From Derxia gummosa DSM 723 (GTDB lineage Bacteria; Pseudomonadota; Gammaproteobacteria; Burkholderiales; Burkholderiaceae_E): a DNA stretch of 64,000 nt. Within the stretch, counting starts at the first letter, position 1. Every line of letters begins with the position of its first letter. The notes under the pieces were generated by a model. That model was not told where the DNA came from. It saw only the letters and a list, made by a program, of their open reading frames with translations, and ran no database searches. Position numbers and translations under genes: made by a program. Shown here piece by piece: positions 33,179 through 41,846 of the stretch. The stretch spans positions 372,001-436,000 of the forward strand of contig NZ_AXWS01000007.1 in assembly GCF_000482785.1 (NCBI RefSeq), given 5' to 3'.

Positions 33179-33556
33179 GGAGGTTCTCGAAGGCGGGGGT
33201 CGGCATTTTAAGCGCGGCAGGGGCGGATTCCCGGCCTCACCCTTTCAGCCGGCAGGATCGCCGTACATCGGTCGCGCGGCAATTTCTTGAATGAAGACAA
33301 TTCGGGGCGCGGGGACTTTGCTAGACTCCGCCCCTCCTCGAATTGGCCAAGGCAATAGCGGCCTGTTCGATTGCCCTGTTTGGTTGCACGGATTCCGGAT
33401 GCGGAATTCCCTTCCGGATCATGCAGTTACGGGGGCGAAGGTTGGAAAGTGATGCAGAAGATGCATCAGCTTTCCGGTTTTTCGACTCCCTCTCCGACGC
33501 GCAATGCGCCGGAGTCGTTTGGGTGTCTTCAATTCTCTTTCAGAAGGGTTGGGGTC
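33179..33556. other. Divergent region xseB / Rieske oxygenase (378 bp)
   Basis: Contains a TAGACT hexamer at 33322-33327 and an AT-richer stretch before the oxygenase start. The open frames across it are not conserved-looking. Any transcript from 33335 would have a leader of about 220 nt. Confidence 0.5.
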
Positions 33557-34690
33557 ATGTCAGACATTGGCAATCAAGCGGCGCTCGCGCGTCCCGTTAG
33601 CCAACTCCCCGTCACCTGGTACTTCGACGAAAAGCTGTACCAGCAAGAGCTTCACCAGCTGTTCGCGCCGGCCGCGCGCTATGTGGGCACCCGCCTCATG
33701 GTTCCGGAAACCGGCGATTACTACGCGCTGCCGCAGGAAGATCACGGCCGCGCGCTGGTCCACAACGACCACGGCATCGAGCTGATCAGCAACGTCTGCC
33801 GTCACCGCCAGGCCATCATGCTCGAAGGCCGAGGCAACACGGGCGGCAAGAGCATCGTCTGCCCGCTGCACCGCTGGACCTACGACCTGCGCGGCAATCT
33901 CGTCGGCGCGCCTCACTTCGCCGAGAACCCCTGCCTGCACCTCAAGCGCACGCCCACGATCGAGTGGAACGGGCTGCTGTTCGAGGACACCGGCTCGCAG
34001 ATGGCCCGCGAGATCGTCTCGGAGCTGGAAACGTCCAAGTTCGCCAAGTACTTCGACTTCACCGGCTACCAGCTCGACCATGTCGAGATGCACGAGTGCA
34101 ACTACAACTGGAAGACCTTCATCGAGGTCTATCTGGAGGACTACCACGTCGTGCCCTTCCACCCCGGTCTGGGCAAGTTCGTGAACTGCGGCAATCTGGC
34201 GTGGGAGTTCGGCAAGCACTTCTCGGTGCAGACCGTGGGCCTGCTCGATTCGCTCGGCAAGGCCGGGTCGAGCACCTATGAGCAATGGCATGCGCAATGC
34301 CGCAAGTACTTCGACAACGGCAATTCGCTGCCGGAGTTCGGCGCGGTGTGGATGACGATCTATCCGAACATCATGCTGGAGTGGTACCCCGGCGTGCTGA
34401 CGGTCTCGACGCTGCATCCGATGGGCATGGGCAAGACGATGAACATCGTCGAGTTCTATTACCCGGAGGAAATCACCTGCTTCGAGCGCGAGTTCGTCGA
34501 GGCGCAGCGCGCGGCCTACATGGAAACGGCAATCGAGGATGACGAGATCGCCGAGCGCATGGACCGCGGCCGTCGCGCCCTGCTCAACCGCGGCGTGAAC
34601 GAGGTCGGCCCCTACCAGTCGCCCTTCGAGGACGGCATGCAGCACTTCCACGAGTACCTGCGCCGCGAACTCGGCCGGCATTCCATCTGA
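33557..34690 (+). CDS. Rieske non-haem iron oxygenase, alpha subunit
   Basis: A 377-residue ring-hydroxylating/quaternary-amine type oxygenase. The Rieske cluster ligands are C81-R-H83 and C102-P-L-H105, and the mononuclear iron site is in LEDYHVVPFHP (His197 and His202, with acidic residues before them). No reductase or ferredoxin gene is beside it, so the electron donor is elsewhere. A similar gene often sits by xseB-ispA in Burkholderiales. The substrate is unknown. The start is supported by AAGG about 11 bases upstream, and a terminator follows. Confidence 0.9.
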   Translation: MSDIGNQAALARPVSQLPVTWYFDEKLYQQELHQLFAPAARYVGTRLMVPETGDYYALPQEDHGRALVHNDHGIELISNVCRHRQAIMLEGRGNTGGKSIVCPLHRWTYDLRGNLVGAPHFAENPCLHLKRTPTIEWNGLLFEDTGSQMAREIVSELETSKFAKYFDFTGYQLDHVEMHECNYNWKTFIEVYLEDYHVVPFHPGLGKFVNCGNLAWEFGKHFSVQTVGLLDSLGKAGSSTYEQWHAQCRKYFDNGNSLPEFGAVWMTIYPNIMLEWYPGVLTVSTLHPMGMGKTMNIVEFYYPEEITCFEREFVEAQRAAYMETAIEDDEIAERMDRGRRALLNRGVNEVGPYQSPFEDGMQHFHEYLRRELGRHSI

Positions 34691-34728
34691 GGTTTGGCGC
34701 CGCCCTCGCGGTGGCGCTTCCGCCTTCA

Positions 34729-34756
34729 CGCCGCCCGCCCGGGCGGCGTTTTCATT
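34729..34756 (+). terminator. Rho-independent terminator after the oxygenase
   Basis: CGCCGCCCG - CC - CGGGCGGCG stem followed by TTTTCATTT, about 40 bases beyond the stop. Confidence 0.85.
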
Positions 34757-34805
34757 TCCACGGCCGGCGCGTCATGGGTGCGCCGGCCTTCGACCGGCAG
34801 TCCGC

Positions 34806-35735
34806 ATGCAATCGCTCTGGATGCTGTTCGCGGCGCTGCTGTTCTCGCTCGTCGCGGCCTTCGTGAAGCTGGCGATCGACCAGCACAGCCCCTGGGAAAT
34901 CCTGTTCTGGCGCAACGCCATTGGCCTGCTGGTGCTGCTGCCGATGGCGCTGCGCCGCGCCGGCGGCCTGCGCGCGCTGGCGGCCACGCCGCACTGGCGC
35001 GGCCATCTGTCGCGCAACGTGTCGGGCACGACGGCGGTGCTGCTGTGGTTCTCGACCACGGCCTTCCTGCCGCTGCCGACGGCGCTGACGCTCAACTACA
35101 CCTCATCGCTCTTCATCGCGGTGCTGCTGGTGGGTGGCGCGCTGCGCTCGGGCGCGAAAGGGCCCGGCCGGCGGATGCTGGCGGCGCTGGCGATCGGCTT
35201 TGCCGGCATCGTCTGCGTGCTGCGGCCGACGCTCGGCGCCGACCAGTGGCTGTGGGCCGGTGCCGGCCTGCTGAGCGGACTGCTGAGCGCCTGGGCGCTG
35301 CTGTCGCTCAAGTACCTCGGCCGGCTGGGCGAGCCGCCGACGCGCACGGTCTTCTACTTCTCGTTGAGCGGGATCGCGGCGGGCGCGGGCGGCATGCTGG
35401 CCTTCGGCGCGCGCTGGCCCGACGGGCGCCATCTCGGCTATCTGCTCGCGGTGGGCCTGCTGGCGGTGGTGGCGCAGATCGCGCTCACCCACGCCTACGG
35501 GCGCGGCAAGACGCTGCTGGCGGCGACGCTCGGCTATTCGACGATCGTGTTCGGCAGCGTGTGGGGCTGGTGGTTCTGGGACGAGTTGACGCCGCCGGTG
35601 GCTTGGCTCGGCATCGCACTGATCGCGGGCGCGGGGGCGTGGTCGACGCTGCTGACGGCGCAGGCGAGCGGCGCCGACGCCGATCCGGATGCGGGGCTGG
35701 CGCCGGAGGAGGTGGATGCTGGCCGGCGAGGCTGA
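34806..35735 (+). CDS. DMT superfamily (EamA) transporter
   Basis: A 309-residue membrane protein with ten predicted helices in two EamA halves. The first half has SLVAAFVKLAIDQHSPWEILFWRN, the second ALLSLKYLGRLGEPPTRTVFY and LGYSTIVFGSVWGWWFWDE. Family members export metabolites or amino acids; the substrate is not evident. The C-terminal 35 residues are polar and variable. It precedes the sulfurtransferase gene by 124 bases on the same strand. Confidence 0.9.
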   Translation: MQSLWMLFAALLFSLVAAFVKLAIDQHSPWEILFWRNAIGLLVLLPMALRRAGGLRALAATPHWRGHLSRNVSGTTAVLLWFSTTAFLPLPTALTLNYTSSLFIAVLLVGGALRSGAKGPGRRMLAALAIGFAGIVCVLRPTLGADQWLWAGAGLLSGLLSAWALLSLKYLGRLGEPPTRTVFYFSLSGIAAGAGGMLAFGARWPDGRHLGYLLAVGLLAVVAQIALTHAYGRGKTLLAATLGYSTIVFGSVWGWWFWDELTPPVAWLGIALIAGAGAWSTLLTAQASGADADPDAGLAPEEVDAGRRG

Positions 35736-35859
35736 CGTCGAGCCGGATCGCCGCCGCGCGGCGGAGGACGCCAGCCTGCCACCGCCGCCCATCACCACCG
35801 ACCGCCCGTCGGCGATGGGCGATCATCGCGGCTTTCCGCCCGCGCTTCCGGAGACCGCG

Positions 35860-36729
35860 ATGCCCCACACCACGCTGATCGACGCCGCCACGCTCGCGGC
35901 GCATCTCGACGATGCCGACTGGCTCGTCATCGACACCCGCTTCGACCTCGCCAATCCCGCCTGGGGCGAGGCCGACTACGCCGCCAGCGGCCACATCCGG
36001 GGCGCCGTCTACGCCCACCTCGACACTGTGCTCTCGGGCAAGGGCGAAGCCGCGATCAACGGCGGGCGCCATCCCCTGCCCTCGCGCGAGGAGGCCGCGC
36101 GCCGCTTCGCCGCCCTCGGCATCGGCGACGCGACCCAGGTGGTCGTCTACGACACGATGGGCGCGATGTTCGCCGGGCGACTGTGGTGGATGCTGCGCTG
36201 GTGCGGCCACGAGAACGTCGCCGTGCTCGACGGCGGTTTCGCGGCCTGGCAGGCCTATGCCGCGACGCGCCCCGACGCCGACCACCTGGTCGAGAAGACC
36301 GTCGTCAAGCGCCCGCCCGCGCCCTTCACGCTGCGCCCGGCGCTCGAACAACTGGTGGACGCCCAGGCCGTGCTCGCCAACATCGACAGCGCCGCCTGCA
36401 CCGTGCTCGACGCGCGCGCGCCCGACCGCTTTCGCGGCGAGAACGAGAAGACCGACCCGGTCGCCGGCCACATCCCCGGCGCGCGCAACGGCTTCTTCAA
36501 GGACAACCTCGATGCCGACGGCCGCTTCAGGCCGGCCGCCGCGCTGCGCGAGCGCTTCGAGGCACTGGCGGGCGGCAAGCCGGTCATCCACCAGTGCGGC
36601 TCGGGCGTGACCGCCTGCCACAACCTGCTCGCCGCGCGCCATGCGGGCATCGCGAGCGGCGTGCTCTACGCGGGCAGCTGGAGCGAATGGATCGAGGACG
36701 GCGCGCGGCCGGTGGTCACGGGCGAGTGA
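35860..36729 (+). CDS. sseA: 3-mercaptopyruvate/thiosulfate sulfurtransferase
   Basis: A tandem-rhodanese enzyme that transfers sulfane sulfur. The 289-residue protein has two rhodanese domains; the second carries the active loop CGSGVTA (in HQCGSGVTACHN), as in mercaptopyruvate sulfurtransferases, whereas thiosulfate enzymes usually have CRKGVTA. DTRFDLANPAWGEADY and GHIRGAVYAHLD are typical. GGAG lies 7 bases before the chosen ATG; a longer frame is rejected. The stop overlaps the end of the convergent dihaem gene by 14 bases. Confidence 0.92.
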   Translation: MPHTTLIDAATLAAHLDDADWLVIDTRFDLANPAWGEADYAASGHIRGAVYAHLDTVLSGKGEAAINGGRHPLPSREEAARRFAALGIGDATQVVVYDTMGAMFAGRLWWMLRWCGHENVAVLDGGFAAWQAYAATRPDADHLVEKTVVKRPPAPFTLRPALEQLVDAQAVLANIDSAACTVLDARAPDRFRGENEKTDPVAGHIPGARNGFFKDNLDADGRFRPAAALRERFEALAGGKPVIHQCGSGVTACHNLLAARHAGIASGVLYAGSWSEWIEDGARPVVTGE

Positions 36730-38140
36730 GGCCGCTAGGCCGGTCAGACAGCGTGCGCAGGAAGGCGAGCAGCGCGTCGATGTCGGCATCGTCCAGCGCC
36801 GGGGCGCTGCCGGGCCGGCGGTTGTAGGGCACCGAGTTCACGTTGACATTGCCGCGCAGGGCGGGCGGCAGATCGTCGAAGGGCGCGACGCCCGTCACGC
36901 CCGCGCCGCCCTCCTTGGCGCCGGCACGCACGGCAGTCGCCGCATGCGCCGCCGGTGTCGCCACGCGGTCCGCCACCCGGTACGGATACCAGTCCTGCGG
37001 CGCCGTTGCCCGCGTGGCGTAGAAGCGCAGCACCTCGCGCAGATCATCGAACACGCCGTTGTGCATGAAACGCTCGCGCAGCGCGACATTGCGCAGCGAA
37101 GGCGTGCGGAACCAGCCGCACCAGGCCTGCGGCTCGGGCCAGCCGCGCTGCCGGGCCGTGACGCACAGGCCGAGGTCGTGGCCCTTGCCCGCCAGCGCCC
37201 GATTGCGCGGCACGCCGATCGCGTCATAGCCGAAGTCGGTGAACAGCGAGCGCGCCGGATTGGTCGAGCTGTGGCTGAACTGGTGGCAGGACGCGCAATT
37301 GCCCTTGTCCGGATCGCGGAACAGCGCGAGTCCGCGCAGCTCCTGCGCCGTGAGCGTGGCGCGCCCGCGCACATGCTCGTCGTAGCGCGAGCTGAACGGC
37401 GCCAGCTCGTCCGATTGCAGGAAGGCTTCGAGCGCCGCGCCCGCTGCGTCGAGCGCCGCCTTGCCATCCCGCAGCGCGGCCGGGCCAAAGCGCGCCGCCA
37501 GCTCGCCTGCGTAGGGCGCGCGCGCCAGCGCCGCCGCCACGTCGCGGCCGTCGCGGTGGTTCATCTCGTCGGGGTTGAGCAGCGGCAGCGCAGCCTGGCG
37601 CGCGAGCGCGTCGGCGCGGCCGTCGGCCGTCAGCCCGCCGAAGGGCGCCGGCGCGAGCGCGTCGTCGTCCTGATAGAAATGGAGCGGCGGCACATAGCGC
37701 GCATAGGCCAGCGACGGCGCCACGCGCCCGCTCGCATGCCCGGGGCGGCTGCCGAGCGGCACGCCGGCCGGCCCGGTGCGACCGCCGCCCCAGCCGCGCG
37801 CCGGATCGTGGCAGGCCGCGCAGGACGTGCCCGCCGGCCGCGACAGCCCGCTGTCGAAGAACATCCGCCGCCCGAGCGCAGCCAGCGCCGGATCGGGCCG
37901 GAACTCGCGCACCGGACTGACGATCGCGGCGAGCCGGGGCGTCGCGCCGACGTGGTCGAGCACGACGGCGCCGGCGGGCAGCGCGGCCGGGCCGGTTGCG
38001 CGTCCGGCGTCGGCCGCGCTGGCGCCGATCATCCCGGCCGAGGCCAGCCACGCCACTGTGATCGACGCCAGCCAACGGCTCACGCGCGCCAGCGGGGCAG
38101 TCACGGCGCCGCCGCGCGCCGCCCCTGGCAGGCGCGTCAT
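36716..38140 (-). CDS. Dihaem cytochrome c peroxidase / MauG family protein
   Basis: A 474-residue exported protein with two CxxCH haem motifs (C107-A-A-C-H111 and C282-A-S-C-H286). It has the family segments RRMFFDSGLSRPAGTSCAACHDPARGW, NPDEMNHRDG, and a C-terminal TPSLRNVALRERFMHNGVF. A signal-type hydrophobic stretch lies at about 24-43. Members reduce peroxide or oxidise a partner protein. The gene follows the metallophosphoesterase by 14 bases, so the two are one operon. The exact substrate is unknown. Confidence 0.88.
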   Translation of the reverse strand: MTRLPGAARGGAVTAPLARVSRWLASITVAWLASAGMIGASAADAGRATGPAALPAGAVVLDHVGATPRLAAIVSPVREFRPDPALAALGRRMFFDSGLSRPAGTSCAACHDPARGWGGGRTGPAGVPLGSRPGHASGRVAPSLAYARYVPPLHFYQDDDALAPAPFGGLTADGRADALARQAALPLLNPDEMNHRDGRDVAAALARAPYAGELAARFGPAALRDGKAALDAAGAALEAFLQSDELAPFSSRYDEHVRGRATLTAQELRGLALFRDPDKGNCASCHQFSHSSTNPARSLFTDFGYDAIGVPRNRALAGKGHDLGLCVTARQRGWPEPQAWCGWFRTPSLRNVALRERFMHNGVFDDLREVLRFYATRATAPQDWYPYRVADRVATPAAHAATAVRAGAKEGGAGVTGVAPFDDLPPALRGNVNVNSVPYNRRPGSAPALDDADIDALLAFLRTLSDRPSGLTRP

Positions 38141-38154
38141 GCGCGGCGCGAGCC

Positions 38155-39582
38155 TCACGGCGCCAGATAGCCCGTCTTGTCGCAGAGCAGCCGCTGGCCG
38201 CTCTGGGTGCAGGTCGCGAGCAGCTTGCCGTCCTTGGTCATCGCCTTGTAGACCCAGTTGCTGCCGCTGCGGTCCATGACGAGGAAGCCGAAGGTGGACG
38301 TGTGCGAGATCGCGTCCACCACTGCGCCCGGCGCCGGATTGGTGTTGGCCGGGAACGGGTCGGGCAGATTCACGTCGAGGTTGTCGCCACCGTTGCCGCT
38401 GACGATCGCCGCCGGATGGTTGCTGCTGAAGTTGATGGCCTGGAAGTCGTGCACATGGCCGTGGATGGCCAGCTTGATGCCCGCCGGGTAGTAGGCCGTC
38501 GGATAGGTCGCGTCGCCCACCGACAGCAGCGCGGCATTGCCGCCGGCCGGCGCCGCGCCCGCGATCGGCGCGAAGGCGAGGATCGGATGGTGGTTGGCCC
38601 AGAGGCTGTTCACGCCGGGCCTGGCGGCCAGATCGGCGGCCTTGCGGAACTGCGCCTGATAGGTGATGAACTGGGCGTCGGTGCTCCTGAGCGCGGTCTT
38701 GCCGGTCTTGGCGCTGTCGAAAACGATGACCTGCGTGTCGCCGCCGATCGAGACGGCGTAGGGGTCGGTGTAGTTGGCGATGCCGTCGTTGGCCGGATCG
38801 TCGCAGCTGCGGGCGGCGCTGAAGGCGCTCGTGTCCAGGAAGCGCTGCCAGCCCTGACCGCCGCGCGCGCATTCCTCGTGGTTGCCGCGCACCATCACCC
38901 ACGGGGCGGCGGCCAGCAGCTTCGCGGCGGGCTTGAACAGGTCGGCTTCCCAGGTATCCCAGCCATAGCCCCAGGGGCTGCCCTGGCAGCCGGCCACGTC
39001 GGGCGGGCAGGCGTTCTCGCGGTAGTGGTAGTCGCCGATGTGCAGCACGAGGTCGGGTTTGAGCGCGGCCGCCGCCTTGGCGATGGTCTCGAAGGGCCAG
39101 GCGCTGGCGTCGGAGCAGGCCTGCCAGGCGTTGTCGGCCTTCTTCATGCGGCAGCCGGTGTCGGCCAGGATCACGACGCGCTGCGGATTGGCCTTGGGCA
39201 CGGGCAGCGCATGGCCGCCGATGCTCAGGCGCGTGGTGCCGGCCGGCGCGGTGATCTCGCACGACGACACCGGGAAGACCGAGGCCTTCGCATCCTCCGC
39301 CGGACTGGCGGTGGTGCGCTGCGCCGGCGTGCCGGCGGCGGCGCGCAGGCTCATGCGCCTGCCCTGACCGTCGATCTCGACCAGCGGGCATTGCGAGGGA
39401 TGCGAGCTGGCGGCGCGCACGAGGATGGCGTTGTCGGGCCCCATCTCGACCCACGCGGCCTTCACATAGGCATCGGTGATGGCGGCGTCGGTGGCAGGGT
39501 CGTCGCTGTTGCAGGCGGCGACCGCGAAGGCACCGCAGACGGCAGCGGCAAGCAGGCTCATGTTGCGCAGGGGTTGCGACAT
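38155..39582 (-). CDS. Calcineurin-like metallophosphoesterase lipoprotein
   Basis: A 475-residue protein with a lipoprotein signal (AVAAC, then NSDDPATDA) and an N-terminal variable domain. The phosphoesterase domain has RVVILADTGC, LVLHIGDYHYRE, VMVRGNHEEC, NSLWANHHPILAF and IHGHVHDF: the complete set of metal ligands. Substrate and localisation are unknown beyond the outer or inner membrane anchor. It precedes the dihaem gene by 14 bases, so they probably act in one pathway. Confidence 0.88.
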   Translation of the reverse strand: MSQPLRNMSLLAAAVCGAFAVAACNSDDPATDAAITDAYVKAAWVEMGPDNAILVRAASSHPSQCPLVEIDGQGRRMSLRAAAGTPAQRTTASPAEDAKASVFPVSSCEITAPAGTTRLSIGGHALPVPKANPQRVVILADTGCRMKKADNAWQACSDASAWPFETIAKAAAALKPDLVLHIGDYHYRENACPPDVAGCQGSPWGYGWDTWEADLFKPAAKLLAAAPWVMVRGNHEECARGGQGWQRFLDTSAFSAARSCDDPANDGIANYTDPYAVSIGGDTQVIVFDSAKTGKTALRSTDAQFITYQAQFRKAADLAARPGVNSLWANHHPILAFAPIAGAAPAGGNAALLSVGDATYPTAYYPAGIKLAIHGHVHDFQAINFSSNHPAAIVSGNGGDNLDVNLPDPFPANTNPAPGAVVDAISHTSTFGFLVMDRSGSNWVYKAMTKDGKLLATCTQSGQRLLCDKTGYLAP

Positions 39583-39656
39583 CGTTTCTTCTCGTGGGCA
39601 GGAAAAGCCCGCGAGGCTAGGCAGCGCTCATGACGGCGGAGTGAACTCCGGCACGC

Positions 39657-39670
39657 CGCAAGCGCTTGCA
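39657..39670. repeat. 14-bp near-palindrome (iterated family, site 5)
   Basis: CGCAAGCGCTTGCA, the copy closest to a perfect palindrome, between the globin and phosphoesterase genes. Confidence 0.55.
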
Positions 39671-39689
39671 AGGCCAGATGTCGCGCGCC

Positions 39690-40112
39690 TCAGGCCGCCT
39701 TCGCGCCGGCCGCGGCCGCGCGCATCGTGTCCGCCAGCGCGTGGTAGGCCGTGGCCCAGGCGTTGCGCGTCTCGGGCGGGAAATCGACATCGCCGAGCAC
39801 GTCCGTGAGGGTTTCGAGCAGGGTCTGCCCGACGGCGGCGTAGTGCTCGTCCTTCACGCCCCAATGCACATGCATGCGGCCTAGCGACTGGATGTCGCGC
39901 ATGAGGGTGTCGAGCCGGTCGAGCTTGTCGATCACGGTCGCGAGCATCGCGACGAGCTTGCGGCCCTGGAGCGGGATGTCGCCCTTGAACAGCGGGCGCA
40001 GCTCGGGTTCGAGCGCGAACAGGCGGGGATAGAACAGGCCGGCAATGTCGTCCTGATAAGGGGCGAGCTCCAGCCAGGAAGCTCGCACGAGTGCGATCTG
40101 TTCGGGTGTCAT
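39690..40112 (-). CDS. Single-domain bacterial haemoglobin
   Basis: A 140-residue globin of the Vitreoscilla/flavohaemoglobin-like class without a reductase domain. ALVRASWLELAPYQDDIAGLFY opens helix A, LFKGDIPLQGRKLV spans the C-E region, and HWGVKDEHYAAVG carries the proximal His (His90). Such proteins bind O2 or NO. The only in-frame start that gives a globin N-terminus is 40112. It stands upstream of the phosphoesterase and dihaem genes with a gap of about 107 bases, which contains one of the 14-bp palindromes. Confidence 0.9.
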   Translation of the reverse strand: MTPEQIALVRASWLELAPYQDDIAGLFYPRLFALEPELRPLFKGDIPLQGRKLVAMLATVIDKLDRLDTLMRDIQSLGRMHVHWGVKDEHYAAVGQTLLETLTDVLGDVDFPPETRNAWATAYHALADTMRAAAAGAKAA

Positions 40113-40430
40113 GGGGGTTTCGCGCGCTTGTGGTTGTGGCAGGCGAGTGTCGCGCCAATCACTCCGCGATGCGAGAGCGCGAACCACGCTTTCGGTGCCA
40201 GCGCACACCCACATGCGACGAGCGCGGCACCAGCGTCTCTCCAAGGCACCGCGCTCCGAGCCGCTCGCCGGGGGACGAGCCGGCAGGACCGGACTGCTGC
40301 GAACCCTTCGGCACGGTGCAGGAAACCGGGCAGACCGCGCGCCGATCTGCTGCAATCCGCGCTCGTTCCGTACGGCGCGGCATGGCATGCGTCCTGCCCC
40401 GCCCGGAACCCGACAACGTGGAGACCGGCA
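40113..40430. other. Divergent globin / metY region (318 bp)
   Basis: GC-rich, with several short inverted repeats but no recognised SAM, SAH or cobalamin riboswitch and no gene. GGAG at the right end is the metY ribosome binding site. Confidence 0.45.
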
Positions 40431-41723
40431 ATGACCGACAAGAAACCCGACTGGAAGCTCGAAACCCTCGCCGTCCATGGCGGCTACCGCCCCGACCCCA
40501 CCACGCGCGCCGTGGCCGTGCCCATCTACCAGACCGTCGCCTACGCCTTCGACGACACCCAGCACGGCGCCGACCTGTTCGACCTCAAGGTGGCCGGCAA
40601 CATCTACTCGCGGATCATGAATCCGACCAACGCCGTGCTGGAGGAGCGCATCGCGGCGATGGAAGGCGGCATCGGCGCGCTGGCGCTGGCCTCGGGCCAG
40701 GCGGCCGTCACCTATTCGATCCTCACCATCGCCGAGGCGGGCGACAACATCGTCTCGTCGAGCACGCTGTACGGCGGCACCTACAACCTGCTCGCGCACA
40801 CGCTGCCGCAGTACGGCATCGCCACGCGCTTCGCCGATCCGCGCGATCCGGCCTCGTTCGCCGCGCTGATCGACGAGCGCACGAAGGCGGTGTTCGTCGA
40901 GTCGGTCGGCAATCCGCTCGGCAACGTGACCGACTTCGAGGCGATCGCCGAGGTGGCGCATGCGCATGGCGTGCCGCTCATCGTCGACAACACCGTGCCG
41001 ACGCCCTACCTCTGCCGGCCCTTCGAGCATGGCGCCGACATCGTCGTGCACTCGCTCACCAAGTATCTCGGCGGCCACGGCAACAGCCTGGGCGGGGCCA
41101 TCGTGGACTCGGGCAAGTTCCCGTGGGCCGAGCACAAGGCGCGCTTCCGCCGCCTGAACGAACCCGACGTGAGCTACCACGGCGTCGTCTATACCGAGGC
41201 GCTCGGCGCGGCGGCCTACATCGCGCGGGCGCGCGTGGTGCCGCTGCGCAATACCGGCGCGGCGCTGTCGCCGTTCAACGCCTTCCTGATCCTGCAAGGC
41301 ATCGAGACGCTGGCGCTGCGCATGGACCGCATCTGCGACAACGCGACGCGGGTCGCGCAGTTCCTGCGCACGCATCCGAAGGTGAACTGGGTGAGCTACG
41401 CCGGGCTGGAGGACGACAAGCACCATGCGCTCGCGCGCAAGTACCTGTCGGGCCGGGCGTCGGGACTGCTCACCTTCGGCGTGCAAGGCGGCCGCGACGG
41501 CGGCGCGCGCTTCCAGGACGCGCTCCAGCTCGTGACGCGGCTCGTCAACATCGGCGACGCTAAGTCGCTCGCGACGCATCCGGCCTCGACCACCCACCGC
41601 CAGCTCTCGCCCGAGGAACTCGCGCGGGCCGGCGTGAGCGAGGACATGGTGCGGCTGTCGATCGGCATCGAGCACATCGACGACATCCTCGCCGACCTGG
41701 ATCAGGCGCTCGCGGCGGCGTGA
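40431..41723 (+). CDS. metY: O-acetylhomoserine aminocarboxypropyltransferase (sulfhydrylase)
   Basis: A PLP enzyme that makes homocysteine directly from O-acetylhomoserine and sulfide. The 430-residue length and the start [26 protein letters not shown] are typical of MetY rather than the shorter cystathionine synthases. [21 protein letters not shown] and the PLP lysine in [14 protein letters not shown] are present, and [13 protein letters not shown] is near the C-terminus. GGAG lies 7 bases upstream. Followed by an extragenic repeat and then the ZIP gene, convergent. Confidence 0.93.
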   Translation: MTDKKPDWKLETLAVHGGYRPDPTTRAVAVPIYQTVAYAFDDTQHGADLFDLKVAGNIYSRIMNPTNAVLEERIAAMEGGIGALALASGQAAVTYSILTIAEAGDNIVSSSTLYGGTYNLLAHTLPQYGIATRFADPRDPASFAALIDERTKAVFVESVGNPLGNVTDFEAIAEVAHAHGVPLIVDNTVPTPYLCRPFEHGADIVVHSLTKYLGGHGNSLGGAIVDSGKFPWAEHKARFRRLNEPDVSYHGVVYTEALGAAAYIARARVVPLRNTGAALSPFNAFLILQGIETLALRMDRICDNATRVAQFLRTHPKVNWVSYAGLEDDKHHALARKYLSGRASGLLTFGVQGGRDGGARFQDALQLVTRLVNIGDAKSLATHPASTTHRQLSPEELARAGVSEDMVRLSIGIEHIDDILADLDQALAAA

Positions 41724-41736
41724 GCGATGCGGGCAT

Positions 41737-41821
41737 CGCACATGCCGTCATGCCTGCGCAGCAGGCGGGGCGGCGTGTGCGGCGCTTGCTACGCACATGC
41801 CGTCAAGCCCGGGAAGCGGGC
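41737..41821. repeat. Two-copy 55-bp extragenic palindromic repeat
   Basis: CGCACATGCCGTCA occurs at 41737-41750 and again at 41792-41805, exactly 55 bases apart. Each copy is followed by a small stem: GCCTGC-GCA-GCAGGC (41752-41766) and GCCCG-GGAAG-CGGGC (41807-41821). It resembles the short palindromic extragenic elements common in proteobacteria. Confidence 0.6.
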
Positions 41822-41846
41822 GCCGACGGCGTGAGCGGCGCTGGCC

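Noticed and set aside
36716-39454. A possible 912-codon fusion of the dihaem gene with upstream sequence
   Set aside because: The upstream part runs out of frame through the phosphoesterase gene and has no protein-like composition; the dihaem protein has its own start at 38140.
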